DNA from: Dyella sp. BiH032
GTDB taxonomy: Bacteria; Pseudomonadota; Gammaproteobacteria; Xanthomonadales; Rhodanobacteraceae
Reading direction: 5' to 3'
Length of the DNA stretch: 64,000 bases
NCBI RefSeq assembly: GCF_031954525.1
Contig: NZ_CP134867.1
Coordinates: 1,426,001 to 1,490,000 of the forward strand
Shown here: positions 33,386 to 42,852 of the stretch, one piece after another
Position numbering within the stretch: position 1 is the first letter of the stretch
How the letters are laid out: every line of letters begins with the position of its first letter
Made by a program: the position numbers and the translations under genes
Notes under the pieces: generated by a model
What the model was told of the DNA's origin: nothing
What the model saw: the letters and a program-made list of their open reading frames with translations, nothing else
Databases searched by the model: none

Positions 33386-34492
33386 ATGCGCTCTCGCGTC
33401 TTGATCTTCCTTCTCTTATGGCTGTTCGCCAGCGCCCCCGCCCATGCCGACAAGATCCGCGACCTCGCGCAGGTCGCCGGCGTGCGAACGAATCAGCTGA
33501 TCGGCTATGGCCTGGTCGTGGGCCTGGATGGCAGCGGCGACCAGACCACGCAGGCGCCGTTCACCACGCAGAGTCTGGAGAACATGCTGCAGCAGTTCGG
33601 CATCACCGTGCCGGCCAATGTGCGGCCGCAGTTGAAGAACGCGGCGGCGGTGACGATCACCGCCGAGCTGCCGCCGTTCGCCAAGCCGGGCCAGACCATC
33701 GATGTGACGGTCGCTTCGATCGGCAACGCCAAGAGCATCCGCGGCGGCGAGCTGCTGATGACGCCGTTGCGCGGCGCGGACGGCAACGTCTACGCGATGG
33801 CGCAGGGCAGCGTGGTGGTGGGTGGCATCAGCGCGCAGGGCAAGAGCGGTTCCAGCGTGCAGGTGAACATCTCCGCCAGCGGCCGCGTGCCGAACGGCGC
33901 GACGGTGGAGCGCAGTGTCGCGTCCTCGTTCGCGCAGGGCGGCGATCTGATGCTCAACCTCAACACACCGGACTTCACCACCGCCGCGCGCATCGCCGAA
34001 GCGGTCAACCGCGCGTACGGTGCCGGTACCGCGCAGGCGGTGGATGGCGGTTCGGTGGCGGTGCGCGGGCCGGCCGACCCGGCGCAGCGCGTGTCCTGGC
34101 TGGGGATGATCCAGTCGCTGGACGTGCAGCCCGGCGATGCGCCGGCGCGCGTGGTGGTCAACTCGCGCACGGGCACGGTAGTGATCGGCTCGGAAGTGAA
34201 AGTCAGTGCCGCGGCGGTAGCGCACGGTTCCATCCAGGTGACCATCAGCGAGCAGCCGCAGGTGAGCCAGCCGGCGCCCTTCAGCCGCGGCGGCCAGACC
34301 GCCGTGGTGCCGAGCAGCACCGTGCAGGTCAGCGAGGACGGTGCGCACATGTTCAAGTTCGGCCCCGGCGTGAGCCTGGACGCGATCGTGCGCGCGGTGA
34401 ACCAGGTCGGCGCCACACCGACCGATCTCATTTCGATCCTGCAGGCGCTCAAGCAGGCGGGCGCGCTGCACGCGGAACTGGTGGTGATCTGA
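33386..34492 (+). CDS. flgI: Flagellar P-ring protein FlgI
   Basis: 368 aa periplasmic ring protein. Signal peptide [21 protein letters not shown], then [68 protein letters not shown] and the C-terminal [22 protein letters not shown], all classic FlgI. The ribosome-binding site is weak (gggtaa). Because copy C separates it from flgH, expression must either read through the repeat or use a promoter within it. Confidence 0.97.
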   Translation: MRSRVLIFLLLWLFASAPAHADKIRDLAQVAGVRTNQLIGYGLVVGLDGSGDQTTQAPFTTQSLENMLQQFGITVPANVRPQLKNAAAVTITAELPPFAKPGQTIDVTVASIGNAKSIRGGELLMTPLRGADGNVYAMAQGSVVVGGISAQGKSGSSVQVNISASGRVPNGATVERSVASSFAQGGDLMLNLNTPDFTTAARIAEAVNRAYGAGTAQAVDGGSVAVRGPADPAQRVSWLGMIQSLDVQPGDAPARVVVNSRTGTVVIGSEVKVSAAAVAHGSIQVTISEQPQVSQPAPFSRGGQTAVVPSSTVQVSEDGAHMFKFGPGVSLDAIVRAVNQVGATPTDLISILQALKQAGALHAELVVI

Positions 34493-34493
34493 C

Positions 34494-35459
34494 ATGGCGG
34501 CGGGCGACGGCATCGTGGGCGCGGCGACGGGCGCACTGAATACCTGGACCGAACTCTCGGGCTTCCAGCAACTGCGCTCGCAGGCGCAGGGCGACGCCAA
34601 ATCCGCGTTGCCGGCGGTTGCCAAGCAGTTCGAGTCGATCTTCACCCAGATGATGCTCAAGTCCATGCGCGAAGCCGGCTTCGGCGGCGGCGTGGGCGAC
34701 AGCGAGGCAGGCGACGCCTATCGCGACCTGCTCGATCACCAGCTGTCGCTGAGCCTGTCCAATGGCGGCCACGGCCTGGGCATCGCGCAGATGCTGATGC
34801 GGCAGCTCGGCGGCAAGGACGCCTCGTCCGCGCCCGATGCCGCGACGGATGCCTCCTCCTCCTGGCAGAGCACGCTGGACAAGCTTGCGCATGGCGCGGC
34901 CACGGCGGCCGGCAAGGTGGCCGAGTGGATGCCTGGTACGGGCGATGCGGTGAACTTCGTGCAGGCGTTGGCACCGCACGCGCAGGCGGCGGCGCAGAAG
35001 CTCGGCGTGTCCGTGCGCGCCCTGCTGGCCCAGGCTGCGCTGGAGACCGGCTGGGGCAAGCATCTGCCCGCGCACCACGACGGCAGCACCAGCAACAACC
35101 TGTTCGGCATGAAGGCCGGCGGAAGCTGGGGCGGTGACAAGGTCAGCGTGCCCACGCTCGAATACGAAGGCGGCGTCGCCGTGCGGCGGCGCGACCAGTT
35201 CCGCGCCTACGGTTCGCCGGGCGATTCCTTCGCCGACTACGCCGACGTGCTGGCGAACAACCCGCGCTACGCCGGTGCGATCGGCAAGGGCGAAGACATC
35301 CGCGGCTTCGCCAAGGCCCTGGCCCACGGCGGCTACGCCACGGACCCGGCCTATGCGGCCAAGCTCGAAGCCATCGCCAACAGCCCGGAGATGCGCAAGG
35401 GTCTGGAGGCGCTGGCCGCGCTCAAGTCGGACGACGGCTTGCCGTCACAGTTGCCATGA
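34494..35459 (+). CDS. flgJ: Rod-capping peptidoglycan hydrolase FlgJ
   Basis: 321 aa with both canonical domains. N-terminal rod-binding domain (VAKQFESIFTQMMLKSMREA, YRDLLDHQLSLSLSNGGHGL). C-terminal GH73 N-acetylglucosaminidase-type domain: LLAQAALETGWGKHLP with the catalytic Glu near residue 184, NNLFGMKAGGSWGG and FRAYGSPGDSFADYADVL. One base after the flgI stop. Confidence 0.96.
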   Translation: MAAGDGIVGAATGALNTWTELSGFQQLRSQAQGDAKSALPAVAKQFESIFTQMMLKSMREAGFGGGVGDSEAGDAYRDLLDHQLSLSLSNGGHGLGIAQMLMRQLGGKDASSAPDAATDASSSWQSTLDKLAHGAATAAGKVAEWMPGTGDAVNFVQALAPHAQAAAQKLGVSVRALLAQAALETGWGKHLPAHHDGSTSNNLFGMKAGGSWGGDKVSVPTLEYEGGVAVRRRDQFRAYGSPGDSFADYADVLANNPRYAGAIGKGEDIRGFAKALAHGGYATDPAYAAKLEAIANSPEMRKGLEALAALKSDDGLPSQLP

Positions 35460-35521
35460 CGTGCCCCCCGCTCTGCATGAACCGCATCCCATGAACCGCA
35501 CCGACACGAGGACCGCCATCC

Positions 35522-37399
35522 ATGGCTGACCTGCTTTCCACCGGCGTCTCGGGCCTGCTGGCCTCGCAGATCGGCCTCAGCACCGTCAGCCACAACGTGG
35601 CCAACGTCAACACCGACGGCTATAGCCGGCAGACCGTGCAGTTCGTCGCGCGCCCGGCGCAGCAACTGGCGAACTTCTACGTGGGCACCGGCGTGAACAC
35701 GGTCGCAGTGCAGCGTGCCTATAGCCAGTACCTCAACACGGCACTGTGGACCGCCTCGTCGGACCAGAGCCGCGCGGCGACGTACCAGAGCCTCACTTCG
35801 CAGATCAACAACCAGCTTTCCGGCAGCACCAACCTGCAGACCTCGCTGGATGCGTTCTACGGTGCGCTCGGCGACGTCGCCAATGCGCCGGCCGATTCCT
35901 CCGCGCGCGGCGTGCTGCTGGCCCGTGCCGGCGCGCTGAGCAGCACCTTCCAGGCGCTGTCCAGCCAGTTCAATCAGCTTAGCGGTCAGGTGCAGCGGCA
36001 GATCAGCGACACGGTCGATTCGATCAACAGCGACAGCGCGTCCATCGCCAAGCTCAACGAGCAGATCCGCACGGCATATGCCAGTGGCAAGAGCGAACCG
36101 TCCGACCTGCTGGACCAGCGCGACGCGCTGATCAAGAAGCTCTCCGGTGAAGTGGGCGCCACCGTGGTGCAGCAGGACGACCACACGGTGAGCATCTTCG
36201 TCGGCAACGGCCAGGCCCTGGTCAACGGCGCCAACAGCTACCAGCTCGCCACGGCGCCCAATGCCTACGACCCGACCCGGATGGAGATCACCGGCAAGGA
36301 CAGCGGCATCGTGCTGACCGGCCAGGTCGGCGGCGGCTCGCTCGGCGCGCTGCTGGACTTCCGCAGCAACGTGCTCGATCCGGCACAGAACCAGCTCGGC
36401 CGTGCCGCGGTGGCGATGGCCAGCGCCTTCAATGCCCAGCATGCGCAGGGCATGGACCTCAACGGCGCGATGGGCGGCACCTTCTTCAACGTCGGCGCGC
36501 CGCGCGTACTGACCAGCTCCGCCAACCAGGGCAGCGGCACGGTGAGTGCCGGCATCTCCGACGTCGGCGCGTTGACCACCAAGGACTACGTGCTGCGCTA
36601 CGACGGCAGCGCCTGGAGCCTGCGCGATACGGCCGGCAACGCCGTGCCGATGAGCGGTACCGGCACCGCGGCCGATCCGTTCAAGGCCGACGGCCTGAGC
36701 CTGGTCGTCGGCGGTACGGCGAGCGCGGGCGACAGCTTCCAGATCCAGCCGACCGCGCAGGCCGCGGCCGGCTTCGGCGTAGCCATCACCGACCCGAACA
36801 AGATCGCGGCGGCCGCGCCGCTGGTCGCCTCGGCCGGCTCGGCCAACAAAGGCACCGCCAGCGTCGGCGGCATCGCGGTCGCCGATCCGTCGAACGCGGC
36901 TCTGCTCGGCACGGCCAGCATCGTGTTCACCTCGCCGACTACCTACACGATCAATGGCGGCGCGGCGCAGACCTACACGCCGGGCCAGCCGATCAGCGCC
37001 AATGGCTGGAGCCTGACGCTCAACGGCACGCCGGCGGCGAACGACAGTTTCACGCTGAAGGCCAACGCCAATGCGCGCGGCGACAATGCCAACGCGCTGG
37101 CCCTGGGCAAGGTCGCCAACCTCGGCGTGCTCGACAACGGCGCCACTAGCGTGGGTCGCGCCTATGGCCTGCTGACCAGCCAGGTCGGCAGCGCCGGTTC
37201 GCTGGCGAAGGACGCGCTGAGCACGCAGAACGCCGTGTACCAGCAGGCGCTGCAGTCCCAGCAGGGCGTGTCGGGCGTGAACATCGACGAGGAGGCGGCC
37301 AGCCTGGTGCGTTACCAGCAGGCCTATCAGGCCTCCGCGCAGGTGATTTCCACCGCCAGCCAGATCTTCAACGCGCTGCTCAGCGCCGTGCAGAATTGA
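35522..37399 (+). CDS. flgK: Hook-filament junction protein FlgK (HAP1)
   Basis: 625 aa, longer than the enteric form (about 550). N-terminal LLSTGVSGLLASQIGLSTVS, HNVANVNTDGYSRQTVQF; C-terminal VSGVNIDEEAASLVRYQQAY, QASAQVISTASQIFNALL. The extra length lies in the exposed middle, where two similar beta modules are seen (about 353-405, YVLRYDGSAW...GDSFQI, and about 462-508, IVFTSPTTYTI...NDSFTL). A relative of the module is in FlgL. Confidence 0.96.
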   Translation: MADLLSTGVSGLLASQIGLSTVSHNVANVNTDGYSRQTVQFVARPAQQLANFYVGTGVNTVAVQRAYSQYLNTALWTASSDQSRAATYQSLTSQINNQLSGSTNLQTSLDAFYGALGDVANAPADSSARGVLLARAGALSSTFQALSSQFNQLSGQVQRQISDTVDSINSDSASIAKLNEQIRTAYASGKSEPSDLLDQRDALIKKLSGEVGATVVQQDDHTVSIFVGNGQALVNGANSYQLATAPNAYDPTRMEITGKDSGIVLTGQVGGGSLGALLDFRSNVLDPAQNQLGRAAVAMASAFNAQHAQGMDLNGAMGGTFFNVGAPRVLTSSANQGSGTVSAGISDVGALTTKDYVLRYDGSAWSLRDTAGNAVPMSGTGTAADPFKADGLSLVVGGTASAGDSFQIQPTAQAAAGFGVAITDPNKIAAAAPLVASAGSANKGTASVGGIAVADPSNAALLGTASIVFTSPTTYTINGGAAQTYTPGQPISANGWSLTLNGTPAANDSFTLKANANARGDNANALALGKVANLGVLDNGATSVGRAYGLLTSQVGSAGSLAKDALSTQNAVYQQALQSQQGVSGVNIDEEAASLVRYQQAYQASAQVISTASQIFNALLSAVQN

Positions 37400-37410
37400 G
37401 GGTTCGAACG

Positions 37411-38601
37411 ATGAGAATCTCCACCAGCTGGATGGCACAGCAGTCGGTCAACAGCATGCTCGACGGGCAGGCCAATCTGTCGGACCTGCAGAACCGCATC
37501 AATAGCGGCAAGCGCATCAACCAGCCTTCGGACGATCCGGTCGGCGCGGCGCGCGCGCTCGAGTTGTCGCACATGACCGCGGACGTGGCGCAGTACCAGC
37601 GCAACATCACTGCGGCCAATGCGCGCCTCGGCCTGGAGGACCAGGCCCTGTCGACGTCCTCGGACGCGTTGACCCGCGTGCGCACCCTGACGCTGCAGGC
37701 CATCAACGGCAGCCAGACCGACGAGACCCGCGCCGACATCGCCGCCGAGCTGACCCAGATCCGCACCCAGCTGATGGGCCTGGCCAACGGCAAGGACGGC
37801 AACGGCGACTTCCTGTTCGCCGGCAACCAGGTCGGCGCGCAGCCGTTCGCGATGCAGGGCGGCACTGTGGTCTACGCCGGCGACGACGGCCAGCGCATGG
37901 TCGCCGCGGGCCCCGGCATGCAGGTGGCCACCGGCGACCCGGGTTCGGCCGTGTTCATGAACATCCCCGCCGGCAACGGCACCTTCCAGGTGTCCGCCGG
38001 CGCGGGCAATACCGGCACCGCGGTGGCCGGCACCCTCAGCGTCACCGATCGCACCCAATGGGACAACGGCAGCTACACCATCGCCTTCACCTCGCCCACG
38101 GCCTACGAAGTGGGCGATGCCGGCAACAATGTGGTAAGCAGCGGCTCCTACGCCAACGACGGCAATGCCGTGGTGGCTTTCCGCGGCGTGCAGATCGCGG
38201 TCAGCGGCACGCCCGCGGCGGGCGACAGCTTCAGCGTCGGGCCTTCGGGCAAGCAGGACATCTTCACCACGCTGGGCAACATCATCGATGCGCTGCACAC
38301 CGTGGGCGGCGGCACCGCGATGCGCAACACGCTCAACCAGCAGTTCTCCAATCTCGACCAGGCGATCGGCACGCTGACGCAGACGCGCGCGGCCATCGGC
38401 GGGCGCATGAATGCGCTGGACCAGCAGCAATCGCTCAACGGCGACCTCTCGCTGCAGTACCAGACCTCGCTGTCGGACGTGCAGGACCTCGATTACTACG
38501 ACGCCATCAGCAAGCTCAATCTGCAGAACACCGCGCTGCAGGCAGCTCAGATGACGTATACCAAGGTGCAGGGCTCGACTCTGTTCGATTATCTGAGGTG
38601 A
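37411..38601 (+). CDS. flgL: Hook-filament junction protein FlgL (HAP3)
   Basis: 396 aa, longer than the enteric form (about 317). Start ATG 37411, MRISTSWMAQQSVNSMLDGQ; flagellin-like N-terminus (LQNRINSGKRINQPSDDPVG) and C-terminus (ALDQQQSLNGDLSLQYQTSL, YYDAISKLNLQNTALQAAQM). The insertion at about 215-272 contains GSYTIAFTSPTAYEV and ends TPAAGDSFSV, resembling the modules in FlgK. Last gene of the flg operon. Confidence 0.95.
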   Translation: MRISTSWMAQQSVNSMLDGQANLSDLQNRINSGKRINQPSDDPVGAARALELSHMTADVAQYQRNITAANARLGLEDQALSTSSDALTRVRTLTLQAINGSQTDETRADIAAELTQIRTQLMGLANGKDGNGDFLFAGNQVGAQPFAMQGGTVVYAGDDGQRMVAAGPGMQVATGDPGSAVFMNIPAGNGTFQVSAGAGNTGTAVAGTLSVTDRTQWDNGSYTIAFTSPTAYEVGDAGNNVVSSGSYANDGNAVVAFRGVQIAVSGTPAAGDSFSVGPSGKQDIFTTLGNIIDALHTVGGGTAMRNTLNQQFSNLDQAIGTLTQTRAAIGGRMNALDQQQSLNGDLSLQYQTSLSDVQDLDYYDAISKLNLQNTALQAAQMTYTKVQGSTLFDYLR

Positions 38602-38699
38602 ATGGGGCGAAGGGCTTGACCGGCCCGTCGCCCGGAGAAGGCGCGGAGCGGCCTTTCGCGAGCGCCGTCACAGGAAAACCCCTTACTACTCATGAGCTC

Positions 38700-38726
38700 T
38701 CAAGTTCTTCCAGCCCGGGCCGAAAC
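38700..38726 (+). promoter_or_regulatory. Sigma-28 (FliA) promoter of fliC
   Basis: TCAAGTTC (38700-38707), an 11-base spacer, GCCGAAAC (38719-38726). This matches the sigma-28 form common in pseudomonads and xanthomonads. The start site would be near 38733, leaving a leader of about 90 bases before fliC. Confidence 0.88.
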
Positions 38727-38821
38727 AGTGACTGAGGCGGCGATGTTCCAGCAGGAATCCCGCTGAGACCACAATCGCCGGCCCATCGTCGGCTTGAAGA
38801 CCCGATACGGAGTGAATTCCC

Positions 38822-39958
38822 ATGGTCATGAGCGTCACCACCAACATCAGCTCGCTGAATGCCCAGAACAACCTGGCCAAGACGCAGAGCAAGCTGAGCA
38901 CGGCGATCGAGCGTCTGTCGTCTGGCATGCGTATCAACAGCGCGAAGGACGATGCTGCCGGCCTCGCCATCTCCACCCGCTTCACCACGCAGATCAACGG
39001 CCTGAACCAGGCGGTCCGCAACGCCAACGACGGTATCTCGATGGCGCAGACCACCGAGTCCGCCCTGGACGAAGTGACCAACAACCTGCAGCGCATCCGC
39101 GAGCTGGCCGTGCAGTCGGCCACCGGCTCCAACTCGACCACCGACCGCGCCGCGCTCGACAAGGAAGTGCAGCAGCGTCTGGCCGAAGTGACCCGTATCG
39201 CGCAGCAGACCAACTTCAACGGCACCAAGGTGCTGGACGGCAGCGCCGGCACGGTGTCCTTCCAGGTCGGCGCCAACGTCGGCGAGACCATCAGCGTCGA
39301 CTTCAGCGTCGGCATGAAGACCAACCAGGTCGGCCAGGTCGACACCGCCGCGGTGACCGCCAGCGGCACGGCTCCGACCTATCCGCTGACCCTTGCCGCC
39401 GACCAGACGGTGAAGATCGGTACCTCGAACATCACGCTGAAGAGCGGCACCGTGTTCAACAGCGCGACGGACGTGACCAACGCCCTTAACGCCGGCTTCA
39501 AGGACGCGGGCGTGGACGCGCAGGCCTCGGCCGATGCCACCGGCACGATTTCGGTCGCCGCGTTCGGCGCCGACGTCGACGCCTCCGGCGCCACCGCCCT
39601 GGGCTTCGCCGCGGCCGACAAGGCCACGCATGCCCTCGACGCCAAGCACCTGTCGGACGCCTCGGTGTCCACGGTGTCCGGCGCCAACGACGCCATCCGC
39701 CGCGTCGACTCCGCCCTGCAGGCGGTGAGCGACCTGCGTTCCAACCTCGGCGCGGTGCAGAACCGCTTCGAGTCCACCATCTCCAACCTGCAGACCATTT
39801 CGCAGAACCTGTCGTCGTCGCGCAGCCAGATCCAGGATGCCGACTTCGCCTCGGAGACCGCGAACATGTCCAGCGCGAACATCCTGCAGCAGGCCGGCGT
39901 GTCGGTGCTGGCCCAGGCCAACTCCAGCCAGCAGAGCGTGCTCAAGCTGCTGCAGTAA
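38822..39958 (+). CDS. fliC: Flagellin FliC
   Basis: 378-aa filament subunit; the only flagellin gene in the window. D0/D1 regions are strongly conserved: SVTTNISSLNAQNNLAKTQS, ERLSSGMRINSAKDDAAGLA, ISTRFTTQINGLNQAVRNAN; C-terminal SQIQDADFASETANMSSANI, LQQAGVSVLAQANSSQQSVL. The central variable domain (about 175-280) is short and rich in Ala/Thr/Asp. Start at the first ATG (38822), nine bases after GGAG; a second ATG two codons on is possible. Followed by a strong terminator. Confidence 0.97.
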   Translation: MVMSVTTNISSLNAQNNLAKTQSKLSTAIERLSSGMRINSAKDDAAGLAISTRFTTQINGLNQAVRNANDGISMAQTTESALDEVTNNLQRIRELAVQSATGSNSTTDRAALDKEVQQRLAEVTRIAQQTNFNGTKVLDGSAGTVSFQVGANVGETISVDFSVGMKTNQVGQVDTAAVTASGTAPTYPLTLAADQTVKIGTSNITLKSGTVFNSATDVTNALNAGFKDAGVDAQASADATGTISVAAFGADVDASGATALGFAAADKATHALDAKHLSDASVSTVSGANDAIRRVDSALQAVSDLRSNLGAVQNRFESTISNLQTISQNLSSSRSQIQDADFASETANMSSANILQQAGVSVLAQANSSQQSVLKLLQ

Positions 39959-39968
39959 CCGTGACCAC

Positions 39969-39997
39969 GGACGGCCGCGCCACCAGCGCGGCCGTCC
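39969..39997 (+). terminator. Terminator after fliC
   Basis: Perfect 12-bp stem ggacggccgcgc/gcgcggccgtcc with a 5-base loop, followed by ttcttccc. It separates the highly expressed fliC from fliD; the T run is interrupted, so some read-through is possible. Confidence 0.8.
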
Positions 39998-40023
39998 TTC
40001 TTCCCTAAGGACTGCGAAACACC

Positions 40024-41418
40024 ATGGCGATCACGACCTCTTCCACCACCTCTTCCACGGGCGGCACCCTCACCGCCGCCGGCATCGGTTCGGGATTGGA
40101 CGTGAACGGCCTGGTCAGCCAGCTGGTGGCGGCCCGCAAGAAACCGCAGCAGGACCAGATCGACTCCCAGACCAGCACGGCGAAGACGCAGATCTCCGCG
40201 CTGGGGCAGGTCAGCTCGGCGCTTTCCGCGCTGCAGACCGCCTTGAAGAGCCTGAGCGACGGCACCGCTTTCCAGACCCGCAAGGCCGCGACCAGCGATG
40301 CCAGCGTGTTCAGCGTGACCTCGACCACGGCGGCGGTGAACGGCAGTTACAACCTCAACGTCACCCAGCTCGCCACGGCATTGAAGGTGCAGTCCGGCGC
40401 AGTCGCCAGCAGCGACGCTGCCGTCGGCACCGGCACGCTCACCATCGCGGTGGGCGGCAAGTCGATGAGCATCGACGTCGGCAGCGACGGTTCGTCGCTG
40501 GCGCAGATCCGCGATGCGATCAACAAGAACAGCAACAACCCCGGCTTCACCGCCACCATCGTGACCGGCACGGACGGCGCGCATCTGGTGCTCAGCAGCA
40601 CCGCGACCGGCCAGGCCAACGCGTTCACGGTGAGCAGCAGCGGCGGCGACGGCGGCCTGGCCAAGCTCAACTACGACCCGGCTTCCAGCAGCAATGGCAT
40701 GACGGTGGTCAATGCCGCGCAGGACGCCAAATTCACCATCGACGGCATGGCCGCGACCAGCGCCAGCAATACGGTGACCGGCGCCATCGACGGCATCACG
40801 CTGAACCTGTGGAAGCAGGGCACGGCCACGCTGACGGTGAGCAGCGACAACACCGCGGCGTCGACCGCCGTCAGCAACCTGGTCACGGCCTATAACAACT
40901 TCGTGGGCGTCTATCAGTCGCTCACCGCCTACGACCCGAGCGGCACCAATACCGGTGCGCTGATCGGCGACGCCACGCTCAATACGATCAAGAGCACGCT
41001 GTCGACCATCATGAGCGGCCCGGGCGGCAACGGCGCGATGCTCAACTCGATTGGCATCACGCTGCAGGTGGACGGCACCCTGAAGCTCGACAGCGGTGCG
41101 CTCAGCACGGCGTTGAGCAGCGGCAGCGCCAACGTGAGCGGCATCTTCGCCGGCGACAACGGGCTGGCCACCAAGCTCAACAGCCCGCTTTCCGACTGGA
41201 CCGCGTCCAGCGGCGTGCTGACCACGCGCACCAACAATCTCAACCAGCAGCTGAAAGACCTCAGTGCCCGGCAGGACAGCCTCAACGCCAGCATGGATGC
41301 GCTCACCACGCGCTACACCAAGCAGTTCACCGCGCTGGACACGATGCTGACCAAGCTCAACAACACCAGCAGCTACTTGACGCAGCAGTTCGACGCGCTC
41401 AACAACAGCAAGAAATAA
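40024..41418 (+). CDS. fliD: Filament cap protein FliD (HAP2)
   Basis: 464 aa. N-terminal AAGIGSGLDVNGLVSQLVAA (FliD_N signature), the TAFQTRKAATSDASVFSVTS region, FliD_C with AVSNLVTAYNNFVGVYQSLT, ALIGDATLNTIKSTLSTIM and the helical end SLNASMDALTTRYTKQFTAL, DTMLTKLNNTSSYLTQQFDA. Followed by fliS 15 bases later. Confidence 0.96.
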   Translation: MAITTSSTTSSTGGTLTAAGIGSGLDVNGLVSQLVAARKKPQQDQIDSQTSTAKTQISALGQVSSALSALQTALKSLSDGTAFQTRKAATSDASVFSVTSTTAAVNGSYNLNVTQLATALKVQSGAVASSDAAVGTGTLTIAVGGKSMSIDVGSDGSSLAQIRDAINKNSNNPGFTATIVTGTDGAHLVLSSTATGQANAFTVSSSGGDGGLAKLNYDPASSSNGMTVVNAAQDAKFTIDGMAATSASNTVTGAIDGITLNLWKQGTATLTVSSDNTAASTAVSNLVTAYNNFVGVYQSLTAYDPSGTNTGALIGDATLNTIKSTLSTIMSGPGGNGAMLNSIGITLQVDGTLKLDSGALSTALSSGSANVSGIFAGDNGLATKLNSPLSDWTASSGVLTTRTNNLNQQLKDLSARQDSLNASMDALTTRYTKQFTALDTMLTKLNNTSSYLTQQFDALNNSKK

Positions 41419-41433
41419 GCGAGGAGCCAGACG

Positions 41434-41850
41434 ATGGGTTTCGGATACGGCGCTGGCGCCTACCAGCAGGTCCGCTCGCACGGCGCGGTGGAAACCGCCG
41501 ATGCGCACGGGCTGATCACCATGCTGATGGACGGCGCGATCGAACGCCTCACCAAAGCGCGCGGACACATGCTGCGCGGCGAGACGGCCGCCAAGGGCGA
41601 GCTGATCTCTCGCTGCATGGACATTGTCAGCGAACTGCGCGGCAGCCTCGACCCCAAGGTGGAATCGCCGCTGGTCGGCCAGCTCGGCGCGCTCTACGAC
41701 TACATGGGGCATCGCCTGCTGCACGCCAATCTGCATAACGATCCGCGCGCGCTGGACGAAGTCGCGGATCTGCTCCAGACCTTGCGCGACGCCTGGGTAC
41801 GCATCCCGCTCGATGCGCGCCAGCCTGCGCGCCCGGCGGCCGCGCCATGA
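41434..41850 (+). CDS. fliS: Flagellin export chaperone FliS
   Basis: 138 aa, helical. Y-QQ-V start (YGAGAYQQVRSHGAVETADA), LITMLMDGAIERLTKARGHM, ISRCMDIVSELRGSLDPKVE, LYDYMGHRLLHANLHNDPRA, LDEVADLLQTLRDAWVRIP: all FliS positions. Keeps flagellin monomers unpolymerised until export. Its stop overlaps the next gene by ATGA. Confidence 0.95.
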   Translation: MGFGYGAGAYQQVRSHGAVETADAHGLITMLMDGAIERLTKARGHMLRGETAAKGELISRCMDIVSELRGSLDPKVESPLVGQLGALYDYMGHRLLHANLHNDPRALDEVADLLQTLRDAWVRIPLDARQPARPAAAP

Positions 41851-42128
41851 ACCTCCGCCTGGAACAGGCAGTGGGACTGAGCCGCGCCATGCTGGCCGCG
41901 GCCGGGGAGGGCGATTGGGAAGCGCTCGCGCGCCTGCAGGACGAACGCGAGCGGCTGCTCGAACTGGCACCGCCCGCCGGGCCCGGCGACGAAGCCGTGC
42001 TCGGCACGCTGATCGATTGCAACCGCCAGCTCTGCGAAGTCGTCGCGCGCGAACGCGACAAGGCGGCGCAGGAATGGCAGGCAGCGCAGGGGCGGTCGCA
42101 CGCCATCGCCGCCTATCTGCGCGGCTGA
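41847..42128 (+). CDS. fliT: Small FliT-like flagellar protein
   Basis: 93 aa, all-helical, with no strong motif: LRLEQAVGLSRAMLAAAGEG, WEALARLQDERERLLEL, LGTLIDCNRQLCEVVARERD. Size, helicity and the position directly after fliS (ATGA overlap) fit FliT, the chaperone of FliD. Sequence alone is too diverged to be certain. Confidence 0.65.
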   Translation: MNLRLEQAVGLSRAMLAAAGEGDWEALARLQDERERLLELAPPAGPGDEAVLGTLIDCNRQLCEVVARERDKAAQEWQAAQGRSHAIAAYLRG

Positions 42129-42254
42129 TCCCGCACTGCAGAAGGCGGCGACGCCGATCGCCGGCGTCCAGGCCGGCGTCCGCGCGCTCAGCGCCCGCCA
42201 GTCCTCGCGTCCGATTCGCTATGCTCCGTCCCGCCCGCCCCTCAGGAGACCGCC

Positions 42255-42818
42255 ATGAATGCCAGCGCCTGGGATGAATTTCAGCAACGGCTCGCCTGCG
42301 ACGGCGACTGGCTGGTCGAGTCCGAACCCCTGGTCCTTCCGCTGGACGGACGCGTGGCCGCCGGCTACATCGAGCGGAATCTGTCGGCGCTGGGCATGCT
42401 GGATGCGCTGGAGGAGCGGGCGGCCGACCTGCCCGATGATGACGATCCCATCGTGCTGGAAATGGCGCGGCTGGATGCCAAGCTCACGGCCCTGGTCCAC
42501 ATCATCAACCGCGTGCTGATTCCCGACGCACTGACGCGCCCCCGCCATCCCCTGCGCTTCAACGCCGTCGGCGCGCTGCTGCCGCCCGAGCTGGCGCCGG
42601 CCGGTGCGGCCTTGCTGCTGCGCATCCGTCTGGACGGCTGTCCCAGCCTGCCGCTGGAGCTGCCCGCCAGCGTGGAGCGGCGATTGCCCAATGGCCGCGT
42701 ATTTGTCACGTTTGAAACCATCTCCGAGGCGCTCCGTGAAGACCTGGAGCGTCTGGTTTTTCGTCATCACCGACGCAGAGTGGCAGTCACGCGTCAGGGT
42801 CACGTGCCAACAACGTGA
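42255..42818 (+). CDS. PilZ-type protein between fliT and fleQ
   Basis: 187 aa. The N-terminal helical part (ALGMLDALEERAADLPDDDD, LARLDAKLTALVHIINRVL-like) precedes a beta region (HPLRFNAVGALLPPELAPAG, ALLLRIRLDGCPSLPLELPA, RVFVTFETISEALREDLERL). Xanthomonads carry PilZ-family genes at this place, and the strand pattern fits, but the classic RxxxR and DxSxxG cyclic-di-GMP motifs are not clear. The C-terminal VFRHHRRR tail is basic. Likely an atypical, possibly non-binding PilZ protein linked to motility control. Confidence 0.65.
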   Translation: MNASAWDEFQQRLACDGDWLVESEPLVLPLDGRVAAGYIERNLSALGMLDALEERAADLPDDDDPIVLEMARLDAKLTALVHIINRVLIPDALTRPRHPLRFNAVGALLPPELAPAGAALLLRIRLDGCPSLPLELPASVERRLPNGRVFVTFETISEALREDLERLVFRHHRRRVAVTRQGHVPTT

Positions 42819-42836
42819 ATGGGCTCGGTTTGTCAG

Positions 42837-42852
42837 TGTGATGCATCTCACA
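42837..42852. promoter_or_regulatory. CRP/Clp-type binding site upstream of fleQ
   Basis: TGTGA-tgcatc-TCACA, a perfect 5-bp-arm CRP-family palindrome with the canonical 6-base spacer. It lies 300 bases upstream of fleQ in the gap after the PilZ gene. In xanthomonads the CRP homologue Clp, controlled by cyclic-di-GMP, binds this kind of site. The remaining gap (42853-43152) has a TTGACG candidate -35 near 42880 but no clear -10. Confidence 0.75.
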
